Source: Symbiodinium sp. CCMP2592
Taxonomy: Eukaryota > Sar > Dinophyceae > Suessiales > Symbiodiniaceae
Length of the DNA stretch: 64,000 bases
Assembly: GCA_905221615.1 (NCBI GenBank)
Contig: CAJNDT010000598.1
Span: forward strand, 62,001-126,000
Reading direction: 5' to 3'
In this document: piece by piece, positions 47,401 to 59,503 of the stretch
Layout: every line of letters begins with the position of its first letter
How positions within the stretch are numbered: position 1 is the first letter of the stretch
Notes under the pieces: generated by a model
Seen by the model: the letters and a program-made list of their open reading frames with translations, nothing else
Told to the model about the DNA's origin: nothing
The model's database searches: none
Program-made: the position numbers and the translations under genes

Positions 47401-48750
47401 TCTACTACTCTACTATTACCAGCTTGGGCAAGGTTGTTTGCAAATCTTAATAAAATCGCGCGGGCGCGCGCACGAAAGCTTGCGAAAGGTACGCGCAAGC
47501 GCGGCATAAGGGTCGTCGTATTTGGGAGAAGGAATATTGGACACCCCTCAAGGTGGGTGATGCGCAGCAGATGCCCTGTTAAGCCATGGGTCATCAGCAG
47601 CAGAAGCAAGTGTTCAGAACCTACAGACAAATGGCATCCATGTTCACGCTCTTGGCGGTATACTGCTCCACTGTCTCGGTAAATTGGTTACCGCTCACAA
47701 AAGCCTATAAGTCTCTAAATTGTATCGAGCATCAACTGGAATCTTTTTGCTGAGCGCAATACTTGAGCTTGGAGCTTGAAATTGTTTGGCGGACTACCTA
47801 CATATGTTGCTCTGGGGCCTTTTGAGTCAGTAACGTATAGGCATACTAGGCTAATACTAGGAAATAACAATACATTTCTCATATTCTGAAGGACCGCTTC
47901 TTATCTGTAGCAACTAAAACATTTGCATTAGGGATGAAGGGAAGCAATGCTGCGACTGTCCCATCTGCTAAACCGGTGCGCGGAGCTTTGCATTTCGCTG
48001 ATGACAAGCTTTACGCCCCCTGCGGCCGTAGTCCAGATTTCTAGGCTCAATTAGGTGAGTAGCGTACACCCAGAACCCTTTGAGGGTTTTAACGGATTTT
48101 GTCACGGAAGCTGAGCTCAGGTAGCGAGTCTTTCGTTTCTATCTGCTGTAGCCTATACCTTAATCTGGCCCCCTCTACCAGCCCTGCCGCCTCTGCAGCC
48201 GCCCCCCCTCTGGTGGCCATGAACTTGTTGTTGATTATCAGAAGATGTTGATGATGTTGACGGAGGTTGTGTGTTTGCTGATGCTGCTGCTGCAGGATGG
48301 TGCTGGTAACGACGATTAAGATGTTGTTGATGATGATGAATATGATGCTTCTGAGGATGGTGGGTGTGGATATGGTAAGCTGCTAAGCTCCGAAAGAAGA
48401 GAGTCATCACACGGCTGTGGCATGAAGGTGAGCGGCCAAGTAGACCTAAAGATTTCAGCCACATGCACCAAGGGCCCCTCGATGGGATGTAACCTCCTCC
48501 TGTTTTGTGAAGTGCACCAAACACCACAAAGAGATCCAAGGCTAAATCGTTCAGCTGATTAGAGCCTGTTGAGGTGCAGAGCAAGAGACGAAACAGTTGG
48601 TAAAGTTGTTTGGCCATGAGATTAGATCTTTATTCAGGGATGCGCTGAACAAATACGGCTCCCTCTGTATACTCAGTGCACTCTTTCTCGGCTGCTTAGA
48701 TGTCAGCTTGGAACGCGGCAAACATTGAAATGTTTGTTCAGGTTATGCTG

Positions 48751-49415
48751 TTCGGCCCATGGCCAAAACACACCATGCAAAGCCGATTGCTGCAACATGT
48801 CTGTGATGTCGTGCGGGCGTTTGCGCGCAACAGCATGGGTAATGCAAGGGCGTTGCGCTGCATGGCAGATTGCCAGGGCACGTGCAGAACAGGCAATGTG
48901 ACTAGTGACTAGAATGTGATCAGTGATGCGTGTCCATGGCCATTCAGAAAGCAGCAAGGAAACGCAATCAAGATGTTCGAACGGCACATGTGGAATCGAG
49001 CGATGCAAACTTGTGTAATGTCATGCAAAACTCAGTCCTGTGTAGCAACAGGGATCAATGGTTCAAAAAGTGCCTCCTGGTTGGCTGTGTTCGAAGAAGC
49101 GAAGTCCGTATGTCCAATTCGGCCCGTGGCCGCAGCACACTACGCAAAGCCAATTGATGCAACCTTTGTGTGTCGTCGTGCGCGCGCAAGCATGGGCAAT
49201 GAAAGAGCATAGTGCTGCATGGCAGATTGCCAGGGCACGTTCGAAACAAACAATGTAGTGCATGGCATGTGATTAGTGTCCTTGGACATTAAAAGACGAC
49301 GAAGGAACGCGATCAAGTTGTTTGGCCGGCACATGTAGAATCGGGCGACGCAACCTTGTCTGTTGTCGCGAAGCACGGTTCCGTCTTGCAACGGCGATCA
49401 GAGAAGTGCCAACCA
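48751..49415. repeat. 367-bp tandem duplication
   Basis: TTCGGCCCATGGCC at 48751 and TTCGGCCCGTGGCC at 49118 begin two units. Both units contain 'gctgcatggcagattgccag', a 'ggcacatgt.gaatcg' block and a final 'gatcA.....aagtgcc'. Identity is perhaps 75%. Confidence 0.8.
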
Positions 49416-49420
49416 CGACG

Positions 49421-49448
49421 ACGACGACGACGACTACTACTACTACTA
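49421..49448. repeat. (CGA)n(CTA)n short microsatellite
   Basis: CGACGACGACGACGACGA followed by CTACTACTACTA. Confidence 0.9.
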
Positions 49449-49558
49449 GGTATACTTTTGGTATTTGACTACTCTCTTTTGTATGCCTCTTTGTTTGAGT
49501 ATGACCGCCGCCATGCACATTTTCACCGCAACTTGCAGCCCTTGCTCTTTACAGAAGT

Positions 49559-49588
49559 CGTTTTTTTTTTTTTTTTTGGGGGGGGGGG
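49559..49588. repeat. Poly-T/poly-G homopolymer junction
   Basis: A T run of about 18 is followed directly by a G run of about 11; a likely assembly weak point. Confidence 0.9.
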
Positions 49589-52315
49589 TTCCTCTTCCAA
49601 TTGCCAGTCGGGTTTGTTCGCTCTTTTTTGCTTGCTTGTGGTCGAAGCAGCCTAAACTACTGATATCTGCAGTACATTTGGCCTTTGCTGCGTTTCTGAA
49701 AGTCTGCTTTTCCTTGGTTTTTTCAGAGCTCTGCTTTTGTGGGCTTGGACAAACTCACTGGTATTTGCAAGGGCTCGTAGCTTTTTTCAGCTTTGGCCCA
49801 AAACGCGTTTTTGGATTTTTTTACGGGATTTCACACATTTTGATCGCTTTCTTTGCAAGGGGGATGCAACAGTAGGCTAGCAGGAAGGCTGGTAAGGGCA
49901 GAAAGAACACGCGTTCGCCTCTTCCACTGCTTCAGCTCGATGCTCTCCACTCTTACGAGGGCGCTTCAAGCTTCGCTGCTTGTCAGGTTTCTTCGCACCA
50001 GCAGCCAGCTTGAGCAAGCGACGGATTTCTGCAGCAGCCCAAGAAATTAAGTTCTCCAGTCAGTGCCCTGTCTGGCCACAGGCGCGAGAAGCGTGAGACT
50101 TCTGCTTGCCGGTGCAGCGCTTTCCCGTGGCTTCTTCAAAAACGCGTTTTCTGACAAAATGCTGATGTTTTGTAAAATGCCGTAGTTTACATTGTTTTCT
50201 GCTTCCCTGCCATGTGTCAGTCTGTGTCTGAAATGCATGTTGTGCAAATCACGCAGAGCCCGAAACACTGCGTGTGACATGGAATTTGTTGCAGAATCCA
50301 CTGTTGAGTTGTTTCTCCGCTTCCAATTGCCAGATCGAATAACACTTAAGTGGGTGCAGCATCAGGGGGGCAGGTGAATGTAATGGCTACGCCGCGGCTA
50401 CGCCGTCGTGTCGGTCATGAGGCCGGGTCAGTGGCATGGTGCTGGATGGCATTTTGGCCAGGGCGCCAGGGCAGGAGAAAAGCATGTTCTTGCTTGAACA
50501 TGCGATTGCGTTGGGTGCCGAAACCTGAGCTCGTAGGCATGACTTGATGCAGCTTTTGTCGCAGCTTGAACTCCAAGAGAAGCGCAAGGACGGCATCGCG
50601 AGTTGCTGCGGTCTTTTCGGCTCTAGGGGTAGCTCACCACACCGCCTTTTAGGCGCTCTCCCGGTTCGGCATGATGCCCGGGAATCTCTTGTGTTGGTGC
50701 TTAGGCGGAAACCTGAGAATGGATTCCTCTCGTAGCGGCTAAACTGATGGAAATAGTCCGTGGACTCCAATCTTCAAGCCGTAAAGAAGCTGTCATCTTA
50801 GTTTTGGCGGGAACTTCGAACCATGGCTTGGGGCTCGATGCACAGGGCGGGAATGTGTCTCTTCCCGATGTGCCAGGACCCTGTGTCGACAGGTGTGTTG
50901 TTGAACAGGAAGTCTGCGCATCTGCCAAGATCTCCAGATCCTTTTGGAGCATGCCCTGGCAACGGGACAGCTCATCGTTTTCGTGCTGTGCTTTGCTGTT
51001 CGGATGCTCGAAGTTCTTCAATGTGCAATCTACATAGCGCTGTCGCCGAAGCTCTTGTGTAAGGCGCCGGCTCGCCCGCCAAATGGAATGGGCGTAACGC
51101 TACTGCAGTTCGATATCATCAGCCCGCTAGCCGGAAGGGATGCGGTCTTTCCAGTTTAGCCGTATTGCTTTTGAGTTTTGGTGCCCTCGCTACCGCGGTC
51201 GCATTTTGGAAGCATGCAGCATGCAATGGCTGGCGTCATGGTTGACAAGCCTCGAGGAACGGAGCAGCTGGACATCCTCAGCGGTTATGTAAGAAGGCCA
51301 ATGGTTCTGTTAACAGCTAACCTAACACCACCTAACCGCCCAAATCCAACAGGTACAGGGAGCGGGCTAGCTGTTAGAGCCCCGAGACCTTCTTTGAGGA
51401 TTCATGTGAATGAAATTCCATTGAAGACATGCTCTGTTTGACGCGGGACTTTTGATGCGTGAGAACCTGGAGTTCGGACTTTGGCAAGGACTGTTGCTAG
51501 GTGGGGGGCCCAATTCCAGTCGCAGAATGTGAAACTGCCTGCTCGTTTCCATCCGGCGAGAAATATTTGCCCCACAGGATTCTACGGTTGGCAGCACGGC
51601 GCGATGAGATCGTCCGTGTTGCATGACGCCGCGACTTTTGCGGCTTTTCCAGGACCGCTGCTTGCCACCCCCTGCTTGAGCAGAAGTGTTGCATAGCTCC
51701 TCCATCTCACCCCCAGAACGAGTCAGTTAGTCGTTCTCGTACCATGTGGCATGTGCGCAACGTTGACAAAAGCGGCTGCTCTCAAGTGACGCCCCTTGGA
51801 CTCGATGTTCCACTGTCTCAGGCGAAACGATCGCATATTCAGGCCGTTATGATGCAACTCAGGACGATTTAAAATTTTGGCTTTTCGGGGAGTGTAGTAC
51901 GAAGGAGGCCACAGGAAAGGATCACAATTTTGACATACTTCCACTGCTCGCGTCTTTGCCAGGGGGAGAAGTTCCAGCTCCAGCTCAGCTTATTCCACCG
52001 CCAACTCAGTGCAGGGGGGAGCTCCCCTCGGCCTCGACATCTCGCTTGCCTCGCAAAGCATCAATCTAGGGAAGGCTAGTTTGCATCGTAGTGGAATTAA
52101 GCATGAGATCTGACCTGCGGGATTTCCGTCTCTTCATACCCACGGATCCAAGTGACCCAGCCTTACATTGCAAAATGCAATATGCAGTTCTGCTGCGGCT
52201 GACATTTGTCCAATCAAAGTCTCGGCCTTGCCCTGCTAAAAATTTCAAGCTGTCGAACTTTCAATACAACCAACTTGTCAGATGCAGTGGCTCACGCGTC
52301 CTAGAGCTGATCTCG

Positions 52316-52318
52316 AAT

Positions 52319-52345
<27 letters not shown>
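52316..52345. repeat. (TA)n microsatellite
   Basis: About 14 TA units ending in TACAC. Confidence 0.95.
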
Positions 52346-52349
<4 letters not shown>

Positions 52350-53270
52350 TCGAATTTTCTTGGAAGTTTGGCTTGATTGCAAGTAAGACGTAAAGAAATT
52401 GGATTAAATTCTACGAAGCCGTCTGGAAAGATTTTATACCGGAGACAGGCTAGTCAAGAATAGGCACAGAGTTTCTGGAAGGTTAGGTGACGCCCTGTCC
52501 AGGGGTTGACATTGCTTAGGATTTAAAGGTTTAGGATACCCCCTGCGATTCCTCTTAAAGCCCCCTTGCAAATTCTGTATACCTTCTTCTTGTTCTCAAT
52601 ATTTTTTGATTCTGAAACCGACGGCATTCTCATGAATCCTTCACTCCTTGTCTAGCTCTCGGGAATCCAGTTTCTCCGTTACAGCCTAGGGCAACCGCTC
52701 AGCACAAGCCAAAGCCAACCATCACCCATTTCAAGCACAAAATTGCTGAGGTCCAGCAAAGCTCTTCATTAAACAAAATGAAGAGCACCATGCAACAAAA
52801 AAAGCTAGACAACACAAGATTCTGGCACTCATGGTTCTTCGGCTGACGTACTGGAAGTCCCGAAATACTCTTGCGTTGCTTTTTTTGTTCAGGTCTCTTG
52901 TTCGCTTTTGATTCCTCGTGAGAAAATCCAATTCCTGCAAGCATTTGGTGATTTGGTTTTGCCTGTCCCGGGTGGTGCATCGAACGGAAGACCTAGCATA
53001 TTTTGTCGTCATCCATAGTTTGCCCACTTGGAGAACATAATCCGGAGATTTGAGAATCAAGGTTCCTCACGATTTTGGAGCTGTGGAGCTAGTTCTGCAG
53101 GGTCTGTGGTGCATGGTCTCGGTGAGCACTTGTGGCCCAGAACCTAAGCTCGTGATGCAAGTGGCAATCGACAAGGAGAAGAAGTATCGGCTGATGTGGT
53201 CAGAGCCTCAAAGTTTAGGATTTATAGGGATTTTGTGGCAAGTTGGTCATCTGAGGGTGACCGTAGAGCT

Positions 53271-54489
53271 AGGTGTTCTCAGCACACAAGGAGACCCAAA
53301 TAATTGATTTGTTAGCTTCCGCCTGGTGGCATGCCTTGAAAGTTGGGCTTGGAAGAAGCTTACGGCTTGTTCGTGACAAATCTGCAATGGAAATGGCCCT
53401 TAAACCCGAAGGTGCCAAGCCCATTCGCGACAAGCCTTTGTTTAAAGGCCTGAAGCGACAGGGCGAGACACAGGGTCCTCCACAGGGGTCGGGGCGTCGC
53501 GCCACAGGCGAGCGATGCCTGCAGCATGCTCCGAGCTGCCGCATTCCAATGACTGTGCCACTCCCGCAAGAAAGTCAACGTGGCCCGCACGGCTTCCTTG
53601 GTGTCCCTCCTCCGTCACCGGCACGTTCGGGTAATCGGCTGTGTTCAGGACCTGGCGGCACGGTTCTACTGCATGCTACGGTGGTTAGAGCTTCCGGCTT
53701 CTCTTTGGGCCCGTCGCGCCTGGCAGTGCTTCCGCATGTGGTGCTTCTCGGAGGCAGCTGGTCCCAAATCTTCCGGCGCCATGCTGCGCAGACCCTCCGA
53801 AGCTTCGATGGCACCTGCCAGGTGCGAGAGGCCGATCTCCGGGCGGTTGAGGAGCTCGTTGGCCGGCGCCTTCGGGTGCTTCTGCCGCGGTGGCGGCCGT
53901 GCCATTTGAAGGCGCACGCGGCTGTCGGAGGAGCCGTCAAGAAGCAGCAGGGGAAGAAGGCGCAGCAGCCGGTGGCCGGAGCAGGAATCGGACGCCGATC
54001 CAAAACCTCCTACGCACTGGCAAAAGGAGCACTGTCCGGAGCTTATATCCTGTCATGTGTTGCAGGTTGCATGCAGACGGAACCCTGCTTGTATTCAGCG
54101 ACACCCTCAGGGAAACCAAGACCTCCAGAAGACGGAAAAGATCGGGGAGCAGCTCGCTGTGGTGCAGCGCCGCATCGAAGAGGCAACATGTCGGAGCAGA
54201 CAGAGAAAAGGAGAGGTAGAGTTGAAGAGGAGAGATGGGAAACATAGTGAACGTGGTGTTGCTGACCAGGGGGAGGTAGTGCTGGCGGAGGCGGCGGCCA
54301 GAGTGAGGCAGGGCTTGCCGTTGTTGCCAGGGCAGAGTCTGAAGGCCATGCAAGCAAAGATGGCCGAATGCGTGAAAGAGCGCACCCGCCTCTTGAAGAC
54401 CTACCGAATGTGGCGGTCCAAGGGCGGGGGCGCTGAATTCGCGCCGTACCACAGGCTGCACTGGGTTGCACGCAAATTCGCGCGGCTCA
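53271..54489. other. GC-rich region open on both strands
   Basis: Overlapping frames of 75-320 codons occur on both strands, as expected of GC-rich sequence. Plus-strand 54300-54540 has a basic helical segment (KMAECVKERTRLLKTYRMWR, YHRLHWVARKFARL). Minus-strand 53917-53666 has GLRSMAPEDLGPAASEKHHM, and minus-strand 53590-53480 has RATLTFLREWHSHWNAAARS. At least one is probably coding, perhaps a minus-strand relative of the family at 54.5-55.3 kb. I cannot decide which strand. Confidence 0.3.
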
Positions 54490-55314
54490 CGAAGCAGGAG
54501 CGAGCGCGGCTGCACGTCTCCAAGGGTGGTCGGATGAAGAGGGGCCCCCCTTGCCCTCGCAACTGCAAGGAGCGGGCCACCTGCAATGGGGACTCAAGAT
54601 GTCCAGAAAAGGAATGCCTGTTTCGAACCTCGGAGCGATCTCACGAATCAGCGGGTCATCGGTGTCTTGCCATTCTCTCTCAAGAAAGTCCTGGGGCCAT
54701 GATAAGAGGTTCGTCGTGACGAACCCCTTGTGCCAGTGCCCCGGGGCATCAGGCCGGTATGCTCCCAGCCCAACAGGTCGCAATTGATGGCACCAATGTA
54801 GGCGTAGCGATTCGTCCGGGAGCAGAAGGTGCGGTAGTCCCGGGAGAGGTATTCCATTCGCAGGTCCATCTTGCCAAGCTGAGGCATGTTCTCTGCCAAA
54901 ACGGCAATTGCCGCCGCCACATAGGTTTTTCCGCATCCTAGATGGAAGCAATGCCAAGCATCCAACCGGTTAAAAAAGCCAGGGATGGTCATGCGGCACC
55001 TGCAACAATGGCCCTGCCTCATCGTAGCCAGGCGTGCTGCTGCTCCCAATGGTTTCGCGCCATCTCGCATTCAAATTGAAATCTTCCCACGGCGTTGGCT
55101 CTGCAGTTTTCTCGCTGCCTCCAAGGCACATGAAGCCAATTCCATCGCATGATTTCTTCGACGACGCCTTCTTCGGACACATACTGTAAGTCTGGCAGCC
55201 TCGAGTTACCCCTGTGACGCGCCCTGACTGCCCGATAACCTGGTATTGTTCTCCTGAGGATGTTTCAAGGCTCTCTTTGGATGTTATTGAATGGTCAGGG
55301 CGCATTGATTGCAC
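54490..55314 (-). pseudogene. Dispersed dinoflagellate family, middle part (copy 3)
   Basis: On the minus strand three frames join into one message: CLGGSEKTAEPTPWEDFN and GPLLQVPHDHPWLF (55150-54985), then NRLDAWHCFHLGCGKTYVAA and MDLRMEYLSRDYRTFC (54975-54800), then HWHKGFVTTNLLSWPQDFLE and IREIAPRFETGIPFLDILSP (54745-54600). The first frame change is one extra T in a T6 run near 54972. The second is one missing base in a C4G4 run near 54742. The pattern PWED - PHD - FFNRLDxxHxxHLGxGK - WHKG matches the 6-kb copy and a repeated dinoflagellate family of unknown function. With only homopolymer breaks it may be a real gene damaged by sequencing error, or a young pseudogene. Confidence 0.55.
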
Positions 55315-56408
55315 TGCGGAGGCTATAATTTGGGAAATATCAGGCCTCAGCCTTCCCTGCTGGACCCTGGTGATGCGACCGGCGGTTATCGAAGGGCTTC
55401 ATGAGTAGTTTGGCCGGAAGCTTTTCGGAATTCTGCAGTTTTGGCTGCACCTTGCACCGTACTTCATACCTTTCAGAACTGTTTTACTTGCTCCTTGCCC
55501 TGAACTGCACTGCCTGCGATGCTTTTGCTGTTGCCCTTGCCTGCACTGTTCCTTACCCTTGCACTGCCTTGTTTTCCTGCACTGTATTGGACCTTCAGTA
55601 CGAGTGCCATGCCGGCGCCTTATAATGTATCGCCAAGGCCGCGCTGAGAAACTAACACATCCAGTCGTGTTCTAGCGAGCTGAATATATGATTCTGCATG
55701 GCACTCCCTACTGGAGAGCCCCACGTGTATGGCTAGTCTCTCAGTCGGTTGGAAGTAATCCATTTCGCTGCACAGTGACTGCCTCTTGGTTACATAGAGA
55801 AAGGGGCGAGCACCTTGGCATGATTCGGAGCACGTATCCGTGCCCCCTGCATTTTGTTTTCCGGCCTGGCGCTTGGTCGACGGGGACGTAGTTTTTGCTG
55901 AGGCCTCTGAAGGCCTCCCCGTGCCTTGATAGATGCCCGATACTTGGTCGGGTGTTTGCTGCTGACCCGAACGCACCCGCTCGGGGGCCGAGTGCCTCAT
56001 GCTATGGAGGAAACCCACACCTCTGTGTCGATGCCCAGGACAGCCGTAAGCTAGAGTGCTAATTACGGGAATTGGACTTCGGATTCTTGGTGTTTGGGAT
56101 GTTCGAGGCCTTGAGAGGTTGCTGCTGATACTTCTCTGTAATATTTCCCTTGATGCTGGAGACACCAAACTACAGGAGTGGGCATGTTTCGTATGTTCCA
56201 CTCACTGCGTGCGGATTCGGTAGCTCTGCTGAGTTCCAAAGGCGAAACTGCAGTTGCAACTAAGGCTTGAACGTTCCCCTCAGTTCACAGGTAGACATGC
56301 CTGCCATGGAACCGAGGATGGAGGTACACCCGCAGGCCGCTGTGTCGTGGCCGCCGGTGGCTGAGGAACACAAGCTTCAATCATCGGCGCGAGTCATCCC
56401 GGCCTTCC
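55315..56408. other. Gene-free stretch
   Basis: No gene supported. At 55490-55600 the words 'cctgcactg' and 'ccttgcactgcctt' recur, a pyrimidine-rich stretch that reappears at 57955-58050 on the other side of the next ORF pair. Confidence 0.4.
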
Positions 56409-56738
56409 ATGGCCGATGGCACGCTGGGCAACATGGGCGAAGGACTTCTGCTCGAGGCAAGGATCTGGGGCGGCTGGTACATGAACCCTCAAGGAGCTCT
56501 TCCGTGGCTCCTCCTGGCCACGTTCGTGCTCTACAATGCCGCGCAGTTTTTCCGTTGTAGACGGAGACAACGGCTGGCTACTTCCCTCGACAATGAGCCG
56601 GCAACCCGTGCACCTGATGCACCACCGCCACCACGAGCAGGAGAACAAGAAGCCGACCCAGATGACAAAGGGGTCAAGGACCCCCCGCATGGACCCGACT
56701 CACAGCAAAAGAAAGACGAGCCAGAGCCGGACAAGTAA
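56409..56738 (+). CDS. Single-pass membrane ORF, 109 aa
   Basis: ATG 56409 (MADGTLGNMGEGLLLEARIW). A hydrophobic span at about residues 31-48 (LPWLLLATFVLYNAAQFF) is followed by CRRRQRL, so the long C-terminal tail should be cytosolic by the positive-inside rule. The tail is acidic and Pro-rich. The stop (TAA 56736) is in the same frame as the next ORF, so the two may have been one reading frame broken by a single nonsense change. Family not recognised with confidence; similar membrane plus coiled-coil ORFs occur upstream of retroelement ORFs in dinoflagellates as I recall. Confidence 0.45.
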   Translation: MADGTLGNMGEGLLLEARIWGGWYMNPQGALPWLLLATFVLYNAAQFFRCRRRQRLATSLDNEPATRAPDAPPPPRAGEQEADPDDKGVKDPPHGPDSQQKKDEPEPDK

Positions 56739-56768
56739 ACCATAGGGGTGGGGGCTACAACACCCCCA

Positions 56769-57840
56769 ATGCCGGCGCCTCCCGCTACTCCGAAGGCTCC
56801 GCCGGCTCCTCCAACGCAGACTATGGGACCCCCGGGTCCGTCCCCCGATGTCCTGGAACTCATGCATGCTAAGCTCTCGGACGTCAAGATGTGGGTGGAG
56901 GATGCAGCTCACGCAGCGGCCAAGCGAACGAAGGGACAATTCGACGACCTCTTGGAGGAAATCAAAAAGCTCGTGAGCGAGAACAATGTGGGAGACGAGC
57001 GTCTGAACGCGGTGCTCAAGGACGCCTTGGAGCCTCTCCGTGACAAGCTGGTGCCGATCCTGGCGGACGTGGGGGACTTCAATAACACCCTTGGCCCCTT
57101 CCCATCACAAGGGAACATCCGGGGCCTGAGAACGGTGATCCTCGACATGGAGGTTTTGCCCCACGACGCACAGAAGGCGTCGCAAGACTCCTCCTGGGAC
57201 CTGTGTGGCAGAATCAATTCCACTGGCAACCAGGTGACCAGCATGCACACCGAGGTGTCGAACAGACTTCAATTAGCACATCGCAAACTGGACTCGTTGC
57301 ACAACACCCTGCAAAACTGGGACAGCTCCGGCGACCGAGCAGAGGTCGCAAAGCTACTGTGCCAGATGAAGGAGATGCAGGACACCGTCGGCACGTACAA
57401 CCAGAATCTTGAGGGGGTACAAAACCGCCTGCAGACCCTGGAGGGCAATATGGAAACGGTGCCTGCTAGCCAAACTTACGGCTGTGGAAGCATCGACTGG
57501 GAAACTGGCCGCTGTGCGCCCTAAGGCACCGCCCCCGGCGGGGCCTGCGCCACAACTGCCCCAAGAAGCTGCGCCACTCCCTCCTCCAGCCCAACCGCCG
57601 GGACATTGGAGCTCACAGGCGGCTTCGAGCAATGCGGCTCCGATGTCGGCCCTCCCACAGGTGCATGTGCTACACCCTGGCGTATTTGGACCCGCTTCGG
57701 CTGGACCCCCACAACATCATGCGGCGGCGTGCCCCCAGGGTGTGCCTGGGAACGTCGAGATGGTGAACATCGTGTGGGGTGACAAATGCTATCCAGTGCC
57801 TGCTGCGGCAGTCAGGTCTACGGGGCCTGGACCATCGTGA
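56769..57840 (+). pseudogene. Coiled-coil ORF with Pro-rich tail, frameshifted
   Basis: The first ATG in frame is 56769 (MPAPPATPKAPPAPPTQ). Residues from about 40 on form helical and heptad segments (LMHAKLSDVKMWVEDAAHAA, LNAVLKDALEPLRDKLVPIL, NRLQLAHRKLDSLHNTLQNW, GVQNRLQTLEGNMETV). At about 57460 a one-base shift leads to LAKLTAVEASTGKLAAVRPK, a Pro-rich tail and a folded-looking end, VHVLHPGVFGPASAG with NVEMVNIVWGDKCYPV, to TGA 57840. The repeats of Leu-based heptads suggest a rod, such as an oligomeric ORF1/gag-like protein. It follows the membrane ORF in the same frame. Function is not known. Confidence 0.45.
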
Positions 57841-59503
57841 TGCTGCTGAGGGTGGGCCCTTGTCGTGTGTTTGCAGATTTTGATTTAAGTCATGTCTTGC
57901 CCACATCGGCCCGCTCTCAGGAGTATCCGTAATGAAGCTTACGCACTGCTTTCGAACCAACCTTGCAGGTTTTTTCGCACTGACTTTTCCTTGCACTGTT
58001 TTTCCCTTGCCTTGCAAATTCGCACTGTCATTCAGACACCTTGCACAGCAGGCTCGAGCCTTTGTACACTAAACACAGCGCGCAGCTGCAAGGCTGCTTC
58101 GAGGCTTTTGCCAATTCCTGCGCTTCTCCCATCGAATTTTCAGGAGCAGGCATGCCTAGGTGGACGCCGCAGTATCTATGCAAAATCGTGACTGAAGAGT
58201 GACAGGACGTCTGAGATTGTTGATATGGTGCCATGATGTTGTTTCTGCGCGCCCTTGGTGATGGTGCCGTTTTCTGTCTTGAATTGCAGGGTATGGATGG
58301 ATGATGCTGCTCCGAAGGGTGGTGAATGGGTGGTGAGTGTAGAAGACGGGAACACGCAACTACACACCCCCGCAAGGAGGTATATCCCTCCATATCCGGC
58401 GGATCCGTGGGCCCTCACCTCTCCCACACCTGGAAAGCTGGAAACATTGTTCTCAGAACCTCACACCATGACCTGCACAGGACACCTGGGCATTGCCAAC
58501 GACCTCTGCGCCTCAGGCTGTTGCCTGTCGTGCCATGGCCCCGCCATGGCGTGTTCCCTGAGTCTGCTGATAAGGGAGGTCATGGCTCTCCCTCCTTGCT
58601 GATGTGTCGTGCAATCTGCTGGTCTCGGGGCCATAACCTTGCCTCTTGCTGCTATACGCCGTGCCGAAAGCTGGTTCGAAGATTGAGTGGAAATCATCCG
58701 AACCGGATGGACACGTGACTGCAATGTGTGGCTTGCGCTGACTTTGAGATTGATGCAACAAGCACCCTGGCATGGGCGTGGCTACCACTCAGCTGAATGG
58801 ACGACGGGATCGTCCTTTTGCTGCCTCCTTGGTTCCTGCTTGGGCTCGGCCTGATCAGGATGACTGCGTGGGGCGTTTCATGTGAAAGGACACATATGGC
58901 GACTGGGAACAGACCTAGACTGAACAGCCAACAGGCTGACAGCGAACAGGCTGTTCAGGAAAGTTTGTTTTGGAGCCTGGATTGGGAGATGGTGACTGCT
59001 GAGATGTGTTGGCTGGTGAGGCGTATACCCCGCTGGTCAAAGCAGTAGCATGCGAGCCTGTCTATACACCCATGTAACACGGGGCGTGGAGCTCTGGAAA
59101 GAACACAGGGCTATGGTGAAGCTCAGAAGCGTGCTGATTGGCGTGATTCTGTTGCGCTGGATGATGCAGATGCTGGTGCACGGCAAATGGGTGGACTGGC
59201 TGTGAGGGGTTAAATGACGGCTGGCGTGGAAGTGTGTTTCTTCTATGAGCAGATCGCGAGGAAGTGGAGACCTCCTTAAGGGAAGGGTCGCGAATCATGA
59301 TGCATATAGGAAGTGGAAGTGATGCGCAAATCAGCTAAACATGCTGAGACCTCGTCTGACTTGTTCGAGCACGAGTGACAAAAAAAGTCTGGCAGAAATG
59401 GCCGGCCTTGCCTAAATAAGGCAAGTCGCCCTTGCTGCCCACGCAAAAAAAAACCTCAAGCGTTTCAGCTCTCCGCCGTCTAGCACATCCACGCCCTGCA
59501 ATG
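57841..59503. other. Gene-free stretch
   Basis: No gene supported on either strand; the open frames lack recognisable motifs. Confidence 0.4.

Larger units (their letters stand above)
46265..53270. other. Long gene-free, repeat-rich stretch
   Basis: No supportable gene in 7 kb. The larger open frames translate trinucleotide repeats (47.2-47.4 kb) or lack motifs. The named repeats are listed separately. Confidence 0.4.

Noticed and set aside
46901-47509. 202-codon plus-strand frame ending in poly-Thr
   Set aside because: Most of it is the AGT/ACT trinucleotide block; the remainder has no recognisable motif.
49559-49588. Poly-T as the reversed poly(A) tail of a minus-strand retrocopy
   Set aside because: It abuts a G run, and no coding sequence or target duplication is seen next to it.
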